Shown here one piece after another: positions 1 to 12,493 of a stretch of DNA of 64,000 nucleotides. The translations under genes and the position numbers were made by a program. Positions within the stretch are counted from its first letter, which is position 1. Each line of letters opens with the position of its first letter. The stretch comes from Whitmania pigra (lineage: Eukaryota > Annelida > Clitellata > Hirudinida > Haemopidae): positions 475,026 through 539,025 of the forward strand of contig JAJTWR010000368.1 in assembly GCA_021613335.1 (NCBI GenBank), written 5' to 3'. Below the pieces are notes generated by a model. It was given only the letters and a program-made list of their open reading frames with translations. It did not search any database and had not been told where the DNA came from.

Positions 1-160
1 GGATAAAAATCGACCAGGTCAGACATTTCAAGCCATCTCACTCCTAAGTTCATTGAAATGACCTCACGAATAACTAATTTAACGTTTATTAAATGCATCG
101 ACCTCATTAATCGAATTAATTAAAAAATTAATCGACTTCAAATAATAATTGGCTTGCCAG

Positions 161-3100
161 GTTTTCCCCGGAAATTCCAATACTTACGCTGCAGAGAGAA
201 GAAATTTTGGAAGACCAGTTGTTGCTTCAATGATTCGATTCTTTCCTGTGTCCAACCACACGAGAACAGTTTGCCTCAGGGTTGAAGTCTACGGATGCCA
301 ATGGTTGAGTAGGTCGAAAAATAATAATATTATCACACTAGTTGTATTAGAATAATTAATAAATTAAAAATAATAATAAATAAAAAATAATATTAATAAC
401 ATCAACAACTGTCATCTAGAATCATGAAGCCGGTATGTTAAATATTCGGAGCTAGTGGTCTATAAAGTGAAAGTAAAATAATATGCGTACATATATATTT
501 ACATACCGCACTAGTTTGAACTTCAAGAATGCTTTGTCCAATCTCTAGAATCATAATTTATCATTCATAATTATATTATAACTACATTTAATTAAATAAT
601 CTCTGTTCAAAGGTGGCCTACTACATTACAATGTTCCTCAAGGTCATTTAATAAATTTAAACGTGAATCAAAGTTCGTTGAATGTCAATTCGTTTGACTC
701 GTACAATCTGACCGATGCTGTTTATGACGGACAGATCACCAGAGGGATATTAGAGCAAGGTTTTGGAAATGCTTGCTACATTACATTATTATATTATATT
801 ATATTGTATCGTATAAATTACAATGTGTATGTAAATAAATGAAAACCTGTCACTTAAATTATATCTAATGAGGTATCGGGTACTTGGTGGATGGGGTGAC
901 GAGCGTATCGTACCAATCTCCGAACGAAGGCTGGCTTGGTTGGAAAAGGGAAGAATTGAATCAGGGTGCAATTTCGATCGAGTTTGTATTTGATGGTCTG
1001 AGGTGTTTCAATCACGTTGATGTGGTTTTCCTCGATGAAGCCTTGAAACAAGTTAGGATAGATTCAAACGATTTAAATTAATGGAATATTTTCTATTATT
1101 AAAAATATTTTATACAATTTAGTTTAGTAATTTTATATATCAGGCAGGTGTTTTTGAAAGAGTTGCATTATACTTTGCAATAGATCAGCAATACCAAATT
1201 TCAAGGGAATTAACAATCGCCTCAAATATCGAACAAACAGAAGAAAATGTTCGAGTGGTCCGCATTCAAATTGATGGACAAGTCGGCAGTAGTCTTAAAG
1301 TATTTATGTTCCCTCGTTTTGATTGGCTACTTATCAGCGAAGTCATCTTCTCATCGTGTTGGTTGATTTATTGCTTAAACTTAAAAAGAGATTTGGTGTT
1401 TATCTATTTTTTTAAATCATATTTTTGATACACGGTTGCATTTATCGTGTCGTTTGATTAATAATATTGATGATAAATTGAAATTCAGATTTTGTAAATA
1501 GCACTGATGGCTGTCACTACGTCAAAAAGGCGGACTCTCACCATTCTGAAATATCTTTTCATGTTCTCTTCATTGTTTCATCCACGCTGGGGTTAATGTG
1601 CATCGTCGTCGTGATAGTATTAATGATGAAATGTATGTGGTTTAAAACTGCAAAACGTGGGATGCATGAAAGGCGAATAGGTAACAGCTTAATGAGATTG
1701 TCAGAGGGGCATCTCATAAACAGAAAAGAGGTTTCCAGAAATTCCCTCTTTTCTTTGAGTGCCTGTCGTTGTAATGGAAGAGAATTGAATGAAGAAATGA
1801 CTAAAAATGATGTTCACAGCAAAATCCTGCCTTATTTCCGGGAGAGGATGCTACCAGAATTGCCGCAGGTCATGGACTGGTCAGGTTAAGAAAAGCTAAT
1901 GTCTTTTTTTCCATGGATTCTAACAAATGTTACTGCCTAAATACATCCAGATGTGTTTAAGATTATTTAATTATGCTAAGTTGCATATATATATAACCCA
2001 TGTCGAAGTTATGAAAAGGATTTTAATCAAATAAATAAATTAAATAACCAACCAGTTGGCATATCATTCAATTCTAGTAAACTCATTTATTTAAAGTTTT
2101 TTAAATGATTTTTCTGAGGCTGATCTCATTGCCCAACTATATTTTAGTTTTCTAGAGTTAATTTGATATAAATAATAATAATTAAATTTGTAATCAAAAA
2201 TAATTTACAACTAATTTCATGTTACTAATTTTGAAATAACAAATAATATTCATTCCAACCATTCAGAGTTTTATGAGGGCACTCATAAATACACCAAACC
2301 TCTTGTCCTTGATTCCGGTTCTAAAACCTACCCATCCCCTTCTAGTCCATCCCCATTGAGGAGATTCTACCCAATCATTCTTTATCATGAAGAAAGACAT
2401 TCTGCTTCTCCAACATGCTCAGTGAATTTAGAACAGAAAAGCAGCACAAGTATTATCAATTCAAATTCCAACCTCAAAGATTTATCGGAACTTATTAATA
2501 TCTCTGTGGCATCTTCTCCAAAGGCTACGAATAGTGTGGATGGACAAAATAGTGAAGAATGCATATCACTCCTTGATCAGACGTCTTCCGTAATTTCCAT
2601 GTCAAAATATTTTCTTAAAAGTCAGGAATCCCTGGTAAATCTGCCTCGAGACAAACTCATTTGTCTGAAGAGAATTGGGGAAGGTCTATTTGGGGAGGTA
2701 TGTATTTTACTTGTTTAGCAGAAATTTAATTAAAAGTGACGTTTAAATGGCACGCAAAAGCGAAAAAAATCGAATAACAAATTTTTTTACATTTCAACGT
2801 TATGTAAGAATTAATAAATTAGTGCTTCTTTTAGATCTGTTTGTGTGAGATGGCCAACAACTTTCCCAGATTACCGAGGAAAAGAGTTATACTAAAATTA
2901 CTGAGAGACGAAAAAGCGAGGTTACTTGGTCTTGCAACTTTATTACTTTTAAAACTTTTAAATTGGTTTAACTAAGGTTTTAAATTAAATGCGCAATTTA
3001 AAAAATAAGTAAAAATAAATAAAAATATAAATATAAAATATATTTGATCCTATTGATCCAAATATATCTTGATTATCTTAGGATGATTTATTTCACTCTA

Positions 3101-4628
3101 GGAACTTGTTCATTGAAGAAGCGAAAGTGTTGGCGAATCTGAGAAATAGAAACATTGTAAGACTTGTTGGAGTCTGTTTCCAAGAGACGCCGAATTGCAT
3201 AGCAACAGAATACCTGCACTTCGGGGACCTAAAGACCTTTCTCCAACAGTTTACTTGCATCACCACTAAATCCGATTATTCATTCGATCCGATGAGCCGA
3301 GGAATAAGGTTACCCGAAGCACGACTTAACGATTAGTTGTCGCAAAATGTTTTCTTTTCATCGCAGACAAAAGATTTTTGTCTTTGTTTCCTTCGTTTTT
3401 TTATTAACAAAAATTCCCTTCTCTAAAATGGAATTCTTTTGTATATGCGTCCATCTTCTGCATTCTGCATGTGATCACTTCTGAATTCCTTCGATCATAA
3501 CCGATGTTTTGATGTTGGTAAAATAAAAAAAAAATACAGATAATTTATAACAATCTACTCCATTAGTTCCATTAGGAGTTGTTACTTTGTAAATGAAATA
3601 ATAATTGATTTCTTCAACTAAATTGAAGACCGTTAAAAACATTTACTAAAAGGAACAAATAATACAAAATTTTAATTTACTTAATTTAGTCTTTTTAACG
3701 ATTTCTCACCAACAGGTGCAGCACCCTTCTATATTTCGGACACCAGATTACTTGTGGTATGGCTTACCTCGAAGAACATAAGGTCATCCACAGAGATCTT
3801 GCTGCAAGGAACTGCCTAGTAGGCAGGAGGGGCCTCATCAAAATATCAGATTTCTGCATGAGCAAAAAACTTTACAATTCTACATTCTATCAGATTCATG
3901 GCGTGGCTATTCTACCCATAAGATGGATGGCTTGGGAATCGGTCCTCCTGGTGAGAATGAATTGTAATACTTGCCCATTTCTTAAGAAGTTATGCCAAAA
4001 CTAGTTTCCTTAGAAATAGTATGATAAGCACAAATGGAAGGGACATTATCCTAAACGTACATGTTTAATTTCTTACTTCAAGAGCTTCAGTCGGGCTTTA
4101 ACTATTCAGTGATTCATCTTTTAGGGAATATTTTCATCAAAAAGCGATGTGTGGTCGTTTGGGGTTACACTGTGGGAGGTCATGACCTTAGGTAAAATTC
4201 AACCCTATGAGAAAATGTCGGACGAAGAGATCATCGAGAATTGTCAGGATGTATTCTTAAGCCAACATCCATCCGTTCTCAACATGTGTAACATTGCACT
4301 ACCCACTTATCTTGAAAGGCCATCCTCTTGTAGCGAACATTTGTATGAACTCATGCTCACTTGCTGGAAAAGGGAAGTTGGCGCAAGACCAGGATTTTCA
4401 ATCCTCAGGAACAAACTTTTCAAACTTTACGACCTCGGACTCGTCATGATCGATCTCGAGACGTCATCAGCGTCATGGCCGCCCGGATGTCAATTAAACG
4501 AATGCTTTTCTTCGACTCGCAAGTCTGACACAGAGTTCGGCGAAGACTCGGCAGTTCTCAAGAGAATTAACTCGGTTCTCCTGACCTCTGACGATGATAA
4601 CACCATCGACGACAACGACGAATATTAG
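161..4628 (+). CDS. DDR: Discoidin domain receptor-type tyrosine kinase (3' part, 5' exons outside the window)
   Basis: Collagen-receptor-type transmembrane tyrosine kinase. Exons read about 161-308, 613-759, 873-1051, 1144-1345, 1495-1884, 2267-2697, 2835-2920, 3102-3308, 3716-3950 and 4125-4628; the 1345/1495 junction is uncertain. The first exon is the end of the F5/8C discoidin domain (VFPGN, then RTVCLRVEVYGC). The next exons form the second, DS-like domain (GLLHYNVPQG, VDGVTSVSYQSPNEGW, WLLISEVIF). A single hydrophobic membrane helix is coded near 1570-1640. After a long juxtamembrane stretch come the glycine loop GEGLFGE, catalytic Lys in VILKLL, the catalytic loop HRDLAARN, the activation segment ending LPIRWMAWES, and DVWSFGVTLWEVMTLG. 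A Ser/Asp-rich tail of about 60 residues follows the kinase lobe. The odd point is DFC instead of DFG (see findings). Candidate AATAAA at 4857-4862. Family assignment is firm; paralogue (DDR1 or DDR2) cannot be assigned. Confidence 0.93.
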
Positions 4629-4959
4629 CCGACTACCAAATGCGACGCAATGAAGAAAATACTGATTTTACTAACATTTGGTAAGCTTTAAAATCATGAA
4701 ACTCTCATGAGGCCACAAGCAAGATATTAAAAAATTCAAAACACTGAGTCAAAAGGCCAGAGGTTTTAACAACAGATCAAATATATCAGAAACAACAAAT
4801 AACTAAATCTAAAACTTCAAAGCCATTTTTAAGGTTATAAAATTTAATTTTAACTCAATAAATCGAAACTAAGGTCTCATTGTTAGAAAGTCCAACAAAA
4901 TGTCTCGAAGCAAGGAAATATAGTACGAATAACAGCTACAGCACGATTAAAAGTGAATT
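4629..4959. other. Convergent intergenic region DDR/FLOT1
   Basis: AT-rich spacer between the DDR stop and the last readable FLOT1 exon. It holds a candidate DDR poly(A) signal AATAAA at 4857-4862. FLOT1 may have a further tiny 3' exon here if the intron donor after codon ...TGVNVTK is used, but I could not identify one. Nothing else is recognisable. Confidence 0.5.
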
Positions 4960-7900
4960 TCACAGTAAATTGAATAAATTGAAATTCGGAGTGCCGAAAC
5001 CAATAGAAAACTCCTTCTTGATCAACGCTTCAACTTCATGGCCTAAAAGAAGAAAAATCCTTTCAGATATTGTCCTGGTTAGATTTAGAAATAATTTATT
5101 TATCACCTTGGTTACATTGACCCCAGTAAGGCTCTCGACCATTAGAGGAATGCGCTCCATGACCTCTAACACTTCGTTGGTCAGCTTAGCTGCTCCAATC
5201 TCTCCTTTTCCAACTGAAACCATGGTGACTTTCTTCGTCTGAGACAAAGGAGCAGCAACCTCAGCAGCCATCTGTCAACAAAAAATCAAAATCAATTCAT
5301 CCGAACAATTATCATTACCTACAATCAAAATGAATTTGCACGTGCACGAATCCAAGCTAGAATTCAAACCTTTGGTAGCATTTCCAGCACCATGTCCACA
5401 ATGGCTGCATCCTGATATTCCTTCCAGGCCTCTGCCTTCTTCAACATCTGTTCGGCTTCAGCTTTTGCCTTTGCTTCGATGGCGAAAGCTTCGGCTTCAC
5501 CTTTCATCTGAAATAAATCAATGAAAATTGTTAAGTGATTGAAAATTAAAATAATATAAATTCAACAATTCAAGCATGAGGCATTAGTATATCAACCACT
5601 ATATATATACACCACTTATTAATATTTAACATTACTTACTAATATATTAATTGTTGTAAAATTGAGATTATATGTCAATGAGGAATAATAACAACAGCAA
5701 ACAAATAACTTTAAATATTAATAATGAATAATGGAAAAATTTAGAGCTTACTTTGATTGCCTGAGAACTGGCCTGAGCTTCCAGCATGATGCGATTCCTG
5801 GCATGTGAATGACAGATTACATTGAATAACATACTTGCATCAATTTAGTGGTCAGTTAATTTTGCCCACTTTATAGTCATTCATCATTTTACCATACTCA
5901 GCAAAATCAAATTAATAAGTATTAAATATTTCTCCAAACCTGTTGGCTTCGGCCAATTTCTCCAGTCTGAACTTCTCTGCCTCAGCTGGCTTCTTGATAG
6001 TGGCATCGAGTTCTCTCTCCCTTCTCACTATCTCCTGATCTTGTACCTGGATCTGCTGGGATCTCTCAATGACAGAGATCTGCATCTCCTCCTCCTTGAT
6101 TGCTTGCTTAGTCTTGGCTGCCTGGAAAAACAAAAACATAATAATAATAATAATAATTCCAACCCTGGCAGTGCAGTTTGGGTTGCTTTGTGACTGTTGC
6201 AGGAACGCATCCCGGCAAGCTATCCTGCGGATCCCGTGAGAGCGTAATTAATAAATAATTGTCAGTTGTTAGTGAGCTAAAGCAATAATCACAACAAAGT
6301 GGCTATGGAGATGGTATAGTCACCTGAAGTGAGTAGGCCAACTCAGCCTGTGCCTTCTTGGTGTTGACTTCCTGATCGAAGGAAGCCTTCTTGAGCTCGT
6401 AGTCCCTCTGAGCTTTGGCGATCTCGATGTCATTCAAGTAGCGGGAAGCCATTCTCTGCTCTTCTGCCATCGCTTCCTAATTATTATTAAGATAAATTTC
6501 CTTGATCAATTGTTTTGTAGTAACTAATATTAAGAAAATTACAAAAAATTAATTTGTGAGTGATGAATTAGTATATAATAAAATGCCCACTACAATGATA
6601 ATTTCATTGCAATTAATCACTTAATAAGGCATAAATTTAATACCAAGAAAAAAAATTACTCAATTCATGCCCAACCTTTATACCAGCATCTCTGCGAGCC
6701 TCCGCTTCACCAATCCTTGCATCTCTTTTAACCTGTGCTGTCCTTGACATTCCTAGAGCTTTCAGGTATCCCTGAGGGAATCATAATCATTATAATTAAT
6801 ATTTACTCATAGAATGAGGGCAACTATCACCACCATCACTATAAATGCTTATTGTACTAATTATCACCTCATCATCTTTAACATCCTTGAGGGTGTAGCT
6901 GACCACGCTGATGCCCATGTTGACGAGGTCAGACGATGCCACTTCGAACACTGCCTTTGAGAACTTCTTCCGGTCTTTATAGATTTCCTAATTGTGTTTG
7001 TGAAGGCAGTTTTGTAGATTTAATAATAATAATTGCTTAATAAATAGTATATAACTTATTATGAATTTATAAAGCACCATAATTGTAGGTGTCAGGGACA
7101 CTTAGAGCATTTACATCGTGCTGTTACTCAGAGGGACCTTGAGGTGATGCAAGATTTCAAATAAGACATGAAACAATTATTACTTTCATGATTAGCTCAC
7201 AGGAATGCAAACCCTGAGCCAACTTTCAGACTCCCAATTAAAATGAAATTGAATATCACAAGAACATGGCAGAACACTTAGTTGTCGTCCGGTCATTTCC
7301 AAAATGCAAGGCTAATACAATGATAGCAACAAATACTCCCCACAGTACCTCAACTGTCATGTTCCCCATGATAGCTCTCTGGTGACCCTCCAAAGTTTCT
7401 TGAGCAATCCTCCTGATGTCCTGCTCCTGTTTCCCCAGAAATTGTTGGCAGGCTGCTTGCAACATCTCATGATTCTGACCCTGGATTTTCACCTGAACAA
7501 AACAAGGTACCGATGATACTTGCTAAGCTAGCTGATGAATATCATTGGACGGAATTTGCCATTTTAAATATTGCTACCATGTACTTCTGAAAAGCTACAG
7601 AATACTATTTGTTACTGGTTATTATTAAATATTACTATTACAAAGGACAAGTGTTAAGAGTATGAAATATGAAATAAATATTTAATAAACTAGAACTATG
7701 CTTTCAAGGTGTCTAAATAGCTTTGCAAAATAATAAAATTAAACTATAAACATTACATATCTAAGATGGAGATTAACATTAGAAGATAAATTTATTTTGT
7801 GAAAATGCGTGTTTCATCTTAGAACCTGTGCAATGCCAGTAACAGAAATGGCAACCCCAAGCTGAGTATAGACATGATCACTTTGGATTTGGAGAGTCAT

Positions 7901-8528
7901 TGTGTTCAATGACAGCCTGAAAATTGAATAGATTTAGATAAGAGTTCTTTTATAGTAGCTTATTTCATAACTAAGAAACAACAAATCCAAATTTGAAATA
8001 AGGTGTAATAACTCTACTTTGAAATAATTTACATAAAATTTTATAATTAGTAATTTTCATGTTAGTACTTAGTTGTAGCAATTCTCAGTTAATTACTAAT
8101 TTTTTTAACTAAATTAGTCAATAACTTTCATACCTTTGAATTCTCTGTAGGCCAGGAATAACAAAAACTCTCCCTCCTGGCACAATCATTGGTTTTGCAT
8201 GGCAGCAGCCTTGTGTACAACAATTTTAAACTTACAAAAATATCTAAAACTTTGAGATTAAATTCTCATAGTTTAGAAGATGTTGGCCAGATAATTAACT
8301 AAGCACAATAAAATTTACTGACGAAACGATAATTATGGAAATATTATATTATGGGAATATAATGTGAAATAAAACTATTATATTACGTTATAACCCTAAA
8401 TAACAATAAAGCAAAATATTTGGAAGTATAACATCTAATCCCTGGTGCAAAAGTCGACACACGTCGGATAAAGTATATTTACCTGATACCACCATAGCTT
8501 CATTGGGACCACAAGTGTGAAAAGCCAT
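4960..8528 (-). CDS. FLOT1: Flotillin-1 (lipid-raft scaffold)
   Basis: Membrane-raft scaffolding protein with an N-terminal SPFH/PHB domain and a C-terminal flotillin coiled coil. The start ATG is at 8528 ([16 protein letters not shown]), matching the conserved flotillin-1 N-terminus. Exons on the minus strand are about 8528-8483, 8206-8133, 7918-7826, 7493-7350, 6987-6867, 6772-6677, 6477-6324, 6124-5940, 5800-5757, 5508-5370 and 5271 onward. Diagnostic blocks in order are [23 protein letters not shown]+[96 protein letters not shown] and [20 protein letters not shown]. The Ala/Glu/Lys-rich second half is the coiled coil. The last exon stays open past the usual family end (TGVNVTK) to a stop at 4960, adding about 50 non-conserved residues; a GTGATA donor directly after TGVNVTK suggests a missed short terminal exon. 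The intron at 6125-6323 contains a SINE. Confidence 0.96.
6136..6235 (-). repeat. tRNA-derived SINE copy, FLOT1 intron
   Basis: Read on the minus strand it starts with an A-box-like head (GGATAGCTTGCCGGGATG), has a B-box-like CAAAGCAACCCAAAC, and ends in an (ATT)n run (plus-strand aat repeats at 6140-6158). It resembles the other SINE copies listed, in particular the head of the copy near 33.6 kb and the inverted head at 41.69 kb (shared gcaggaacgcatccc). Confidence 0.55.
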
Positions 8529-9367
8529 ATCTGAAACTTGCAGTTTCCCAAAAGCAACTCGGAATCCTGTGCGACGAGCGAAATATTAAATGACCTGTTT
8601 ACCGATATATAGGAGATGTGCGCCGAAGACAACGAAAATTCAGACAAAAGTAATTTTAAAAATACATTTTTAAGCGCAAAAGTTTGCTATAAAAACTATT
8701 TAAATTCAAAATAGTGACATTTTTTAAATTTTAGCGCTCCCGCATGGCCTAATGGCTAAGGCTGCGATGGCAGCATGGATTCGATTTCCATTGCAGGGCC
8801 TTCTCTGACTTTGACCAGACACAAAAAATTTGCCTCCCCCCTTGAATTTTGGCTAGAAGTAAAAAAAGGTCATCGTCTTCTCAAGCTGCGCAAGGGTTTG
8901 CCCCCCCCCCCCCCCCTTGAAAAATACTGAAATGACGTTTCTGGTTGACTTCACCAAACTTTTCCGAATTAGACGATTCTTGTAGCAACTTTGCTGCGTT
9001 AATGACAAAATGGCTGCGACTGCAAAGCGGCCGCGACTAATAGGACGTTTGCTGCATTATTTATTTATTTGATTAAAGTCCGTTGCATAACTAAGATGAT
9101 TTGGACATTTGCTGCATTATACCATACCCGCACATAAGGCACCCACCCATAAATATCACCGCAAATCAAACGAGGTTCTGCTTCAAAGCATAGCAATAAG
9201 CTTCCTCACTTTTGCCTAGATGGCATCTTCCTAAATTTTAATGAGCATCCGCTGTTTGCTTACAGAAATAATCTCATTAAATGCAGATTTTTATAGCCAT
9301 CACTAGGATGTAAATACATTTAAAAAGCTTTAATAAAAAAATGTAGCAGAGCCATAAGGCTAAATGT
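8529..9367. other. Intergenic region FLOT1/COPS8 with repeat debris
   Basis: Upstream of FLOT1 and downstream of COPS8, both minus strand. It contains the tRNA-like repeat head at 8735-8800, a run of 16 C at 8901-8916, and two imperfect copies of a GACrTTTGCTGCATTAT motif near 9043 and 9104. No coding signal is seen. The FLOT1 promoter should lie just above 8528. Confidence 0.5.
8735..8930 (+). repeat. tRNA-like SINE head followed by C-rich repeat remnant
   Basis: The first 70 bp resemble a degraded tRNA promoter: an A-box-like TGGCCTAATGGCTAAGG and a B-box-like GGATTCGATTTCC at plausible spacing. After it come two similar blocks of the form TTTGCC-polyC-TTGAA (8832-8848 and 8898-8922). The whole looks like a decayed tRNA-derived SINE joined to another repeat's end. 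It does not fold into a convincing functional tRNA. Confidence 0.5.
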
Positions 9368-11014
9368 TTAATTCTCCAAAAAATTTATGTAATCAATTAG
9401 TTCGACAAGATGTTCATCACTCAAGACATCAGCAGTTTTTGCTTCAGATGACAATTCTGCAAGAAGTTACAAGAAATTATGTTAACAATAAAATGATGTG
9501 AAATATCACAATAATTGCTAATCACTCAGATTCACAAAAGAAAATTGTAAGGCATTTTTAACATCAAATATTAAAAGGTATTATGTTAAATGATAAACAT
9601 GAAATCATCTAAAATTATCTTGCAGAATAAATTAATGAAATCACAACATAATAAACTGGATCAATGCAGTTAGATACAAATAAATTTGAACAATACCTGG
9701 CTTGCAAGGGTGAAAGACTTGCAGATTTTCATCATATGACCAGCCTTTATCAAGTGCAACTGAATAAAAATTGTAATTTTTGAGGAATACCAGAGTCAAC
9801 AAAAAAAGTTACGTTAAAACATTTCATAGGATAAAACTACATTAATAAATTAATAACTGGCATGCAGGTTGCAACCTTTGGTAGGGGATTTTTGTAAATG
9901 ATTATAAAGTGCCCTAACATCTTATTGGGATGCATGAGGCAATCAAAAGATCAGATGACTATAAAATACGATTAATGCCAATAACTACAATGGTTTTGGC
10001 ACTAAATTTTTGCTTATCAGTATTGCAAATCCAATTGTTAAAAAGTAGCTGATCAAATTTAATAAAGCTTATTTTTAAGAAAACAACCTCTGACTGTCTC
10101 CTCAGCTGAGAGTCCAAGCTTTGCAGAAACATCAGCACAAGAGATGCAAGAGTATGCAATGGCCATCAACTTCAAGCATTTTTCTCTTGAAGAATCTTTA
10201 TGTAAAAGAAATAAAAAGTTATATATATTACAAAAACTCAAAAGTAACTTTTCCTCTAAATACCAAATGTATGCCCAGACACAAAAAGAAAAGTAATCTA
10301 CAAATCTGTAATATTCAAATGAACCTCTCAGTGCATCCATATAAACCTTCAAGTGCTGAGGCCATTCTTTTGATAGGCTTTCATATATTCCAGGAAATTC
10401 TCTTTTCCACAACCTTTTTCCAACATCCCAGAGATGGCACAAATCCGGATTTGCCTTTAATTAAAATGAATATAAATCCAAAAGAATTAATGACATGAAA
10501 GGTTAATTACTTATTTCAACAATCACAATAAAACTCTCATGTTGCCTGCAACAAAATCATCACATAAGATGATGCAGGATAGAATTGAAGTAGTTTATCT
10601 TAACTTATAATCAGTGTTCATTTTATATGAGGTCTGAGGTTGCTAGGTTTAAAAATTTCATACTTGAAAAAACGGAAACTTACGTTTTTAACTGACTCAG
10701 GTATTCTTTTCCACAAAAATTTTGAAGACATTCTGCAAAGTCGTTCAATTTCAAAATAAGCAAAACTTTGGTTAATGAATAAGCTACATTTCCAGTAATG
10801 ACTACAAACTAACAAATCTCCTTGCAGAAGATAGACGGCAAGAAGTTGAGTGTACAGTTCCGCAGAAGGATATCCTTGCTGCAACAAGAAATAACAAGCT
10901 ATAGAAAAGAGTTTTATACAAAACAAATTGTACAAATGTGCCCATTACCTCCAATTCCTGACTTTCTAGATTGGCAGCAACATTTCTCAATTTCTCCTCA
11001 GATAACGAATCCAT
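9368..11014 (-). CDS. COPS8: COP9 signalosome complex subunit 8
   Basis: Smallest PCI-domain subunit of the COP9 signalosome, the cullin deneddylase. The start is placed at the ATG at 11014 (MDSLSEEKLRNVAANLESQELE); an upstream TTG also reads open but is not needed. Minus-strand exons are about 11014-10948, 10878-10814, 10733-10684, 10459-10327, 10197-10089, 9758-9698 and 9458-9368. Recognisable blocks are AELYTQLLAVYLLQGDL, SKFLWKRIP, LWDVGKRLWKREFPGIYESL, LMAIAYSCISCADVSAKLGL (PCI winged helix), DKGWSYDENLQVFHPCKP and the C-terminal LVELIDYINFLEN, which closely matches the family ending. Total is about 190 residues, near the usual 200. It follows FLOT1 in the same orientation, about 0.8 kb apart. 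Confidence 0.95.
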
Positions 11015-11276
11015 TTCAGGGCTAGCGATCGAAACAACATTTATCAATCGGAGATGATGAGAATTTGGAATTTATGGATCTAAGATTTTATTTATGAAAA
11101 AATTCTGAATAGCATAAAATAAATGTTTAAATAAAAATTTTAAATGTTATCGAAAAATCTATTTTGTTAACAACCCAAATTATCATTATGAGTTATTATC
11201 CAATTTTCATAGATTATATATTATAAGTACGTGTTTTTGCTTCTCAAATAAATTAATGAAATCAGACACAATTGTG

Positions 11277-12493
11277 CGTGGGAGTAGCTGGGGGCGGGGG
11301 GTATATATGTCCCCGAGCGCAATGTGCAGAGGCGCCAAAATAAGGCTTTTTATATTCGTATAATATACAACATTATATTATAATAACTGACCAAGGATAA
11401 TAAATTCGGTCACAAAATAACTTCAGCGGCTACATAAGAAGGATCGTACGTCTGCCACCAATAGGAGTTTTTAAAAAAGCTGTGCCCATCACAGTAAAGC
11501 GGGAACCTGAAACACGCTGGAGCGCACGATCAGAAGCAGTTAAAGCTATCCATGAAGGGCTGGATGAACCATAGTAGGGCTGCCAGACAATTTATCGGAG
11601 GACTAAACTATGACGCCTAAGCCAGAAGTGATGTAGAACAGTTACTGGCTTATTAAATTTTAACTTCATAGTTTTCTGGAATGCCATTCTTGGAAAAATT
11701 GATAGTTTACAGATGCGCTTACAAGATCCTAGTATAAATTTCAAAGAATCAACATCCGATATTGAATCCTTGGAGCAAGAACTTGTCAAATTTCATGATG
11801 ATTTGAGCAAAGTTGATGTAGAAAACACCAAAACAAAAAAACAGCGTAGGGATTGAGGTGGACAGAAGTATTAGGCGACATTGGAAGATTCCTGGAGAAC
11901 TGGCAAGAGATGCAGGACTTTCTGCAGAAAAAGAAATTGTGCTATGAAAAGCATATTTGATCGACTTCAATAGATGGTCACTCGTTTTTACGACTAAAAG
12001 ACCTGAGCACAAAATTTGGACTGCTGCTGGACTTTAAAATTATTCTATCTATGTTATAGATGCAATTCATTAACATGGCACAGATTTTGAAAATTGCTAA
12101 GACACGGACATCAATTGTTTTATAAATTTCTTAATGTGATTATTTTTCACCAGAATGGTCTCATCTGTATCAGATAGAGCCTTGAGAATAAAACATCTTT
12201 TAGGCAGGACCATCTGTCATGCAATTGCATTTAAAGAAGCAAATTGATAGAAATTACGTTGCATGACTCATTCAGTCACTGGGGTACTCTGATTTACAGA
12301 TCCTACTATGATATCATAAAGAAAACCATGCAGATTTCTTATCTTCATTACAGATGGTCCTGCCAATGTTTTATTAAAATTTAATTTTTTTTCTTATTCG
12401 ATGTAATAGATAAATGTGATTAAGCGGGATGAATGGGTATGGGGCGCCAATTTTATAGTTCGTCCCCGGGCGAAAAGCCTAGCTATGCCACTG
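11277..12493 (+). mobile_element. Decayed hAT-family DNA transposon with zf-MYM-type transposase remnants
   Basis: Ends match a hAT pattern: the left end reads cgtgggagtagctggg, and the right end in reverse complement reads cagtggcatagctagg. Flanks are caattgtg (11269-11276) and caatagtg (12494-12501), an 8-bp target duplication with one mismatch. Both ends have a GGCGCC-containing subterminal block. Inside, the plus strand retains pieces typical of the zf-MYM/DUF4371 hAT transposase group: EPETRWSARSEAVKAIHEGL at about 11502-11570, and a DSLQMRLQDPSINF-like segment at about 11701-11860. Stops and frameshifts interrupt the reading frame, so it is dead. It lies between COPS8 and MRPL45. Confidence 0.75.

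Noticed and set aside
1..60. Possible upstream discoidin exon (frame IKIDQVRHFKPSHS)
   Set aside because: About 45 residues should separate an ..IDL-type strand from VFPGN, and nothing between 60 and 160 supplies them. The frame stops at once.
7080..7160. Repeat fragment in a FLOT1 intron (gtgctgttactcagagggacc)
   Set aside because: Partial resemblance to a SINE head only; no boxes or tail.
8735..8805. Functional tRNA gene
   Set aside because: A- and B-box-like sequences exist but acceptor and anticodon stems do not pair convincingly. A SINE head is the better explanation.
9845..9960. Another SINE copy in a COPS8 intron
   Set aside because: Some similarity (gttgcaacc, a tail-like aatcaaaagatcag) but no clear A-box or tail; too weak to call.
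10121..10498. 125-codon plus-strand ORF
   Set aside because: It covers antisense of COPS8 exons and introns; no independent coding evidence.
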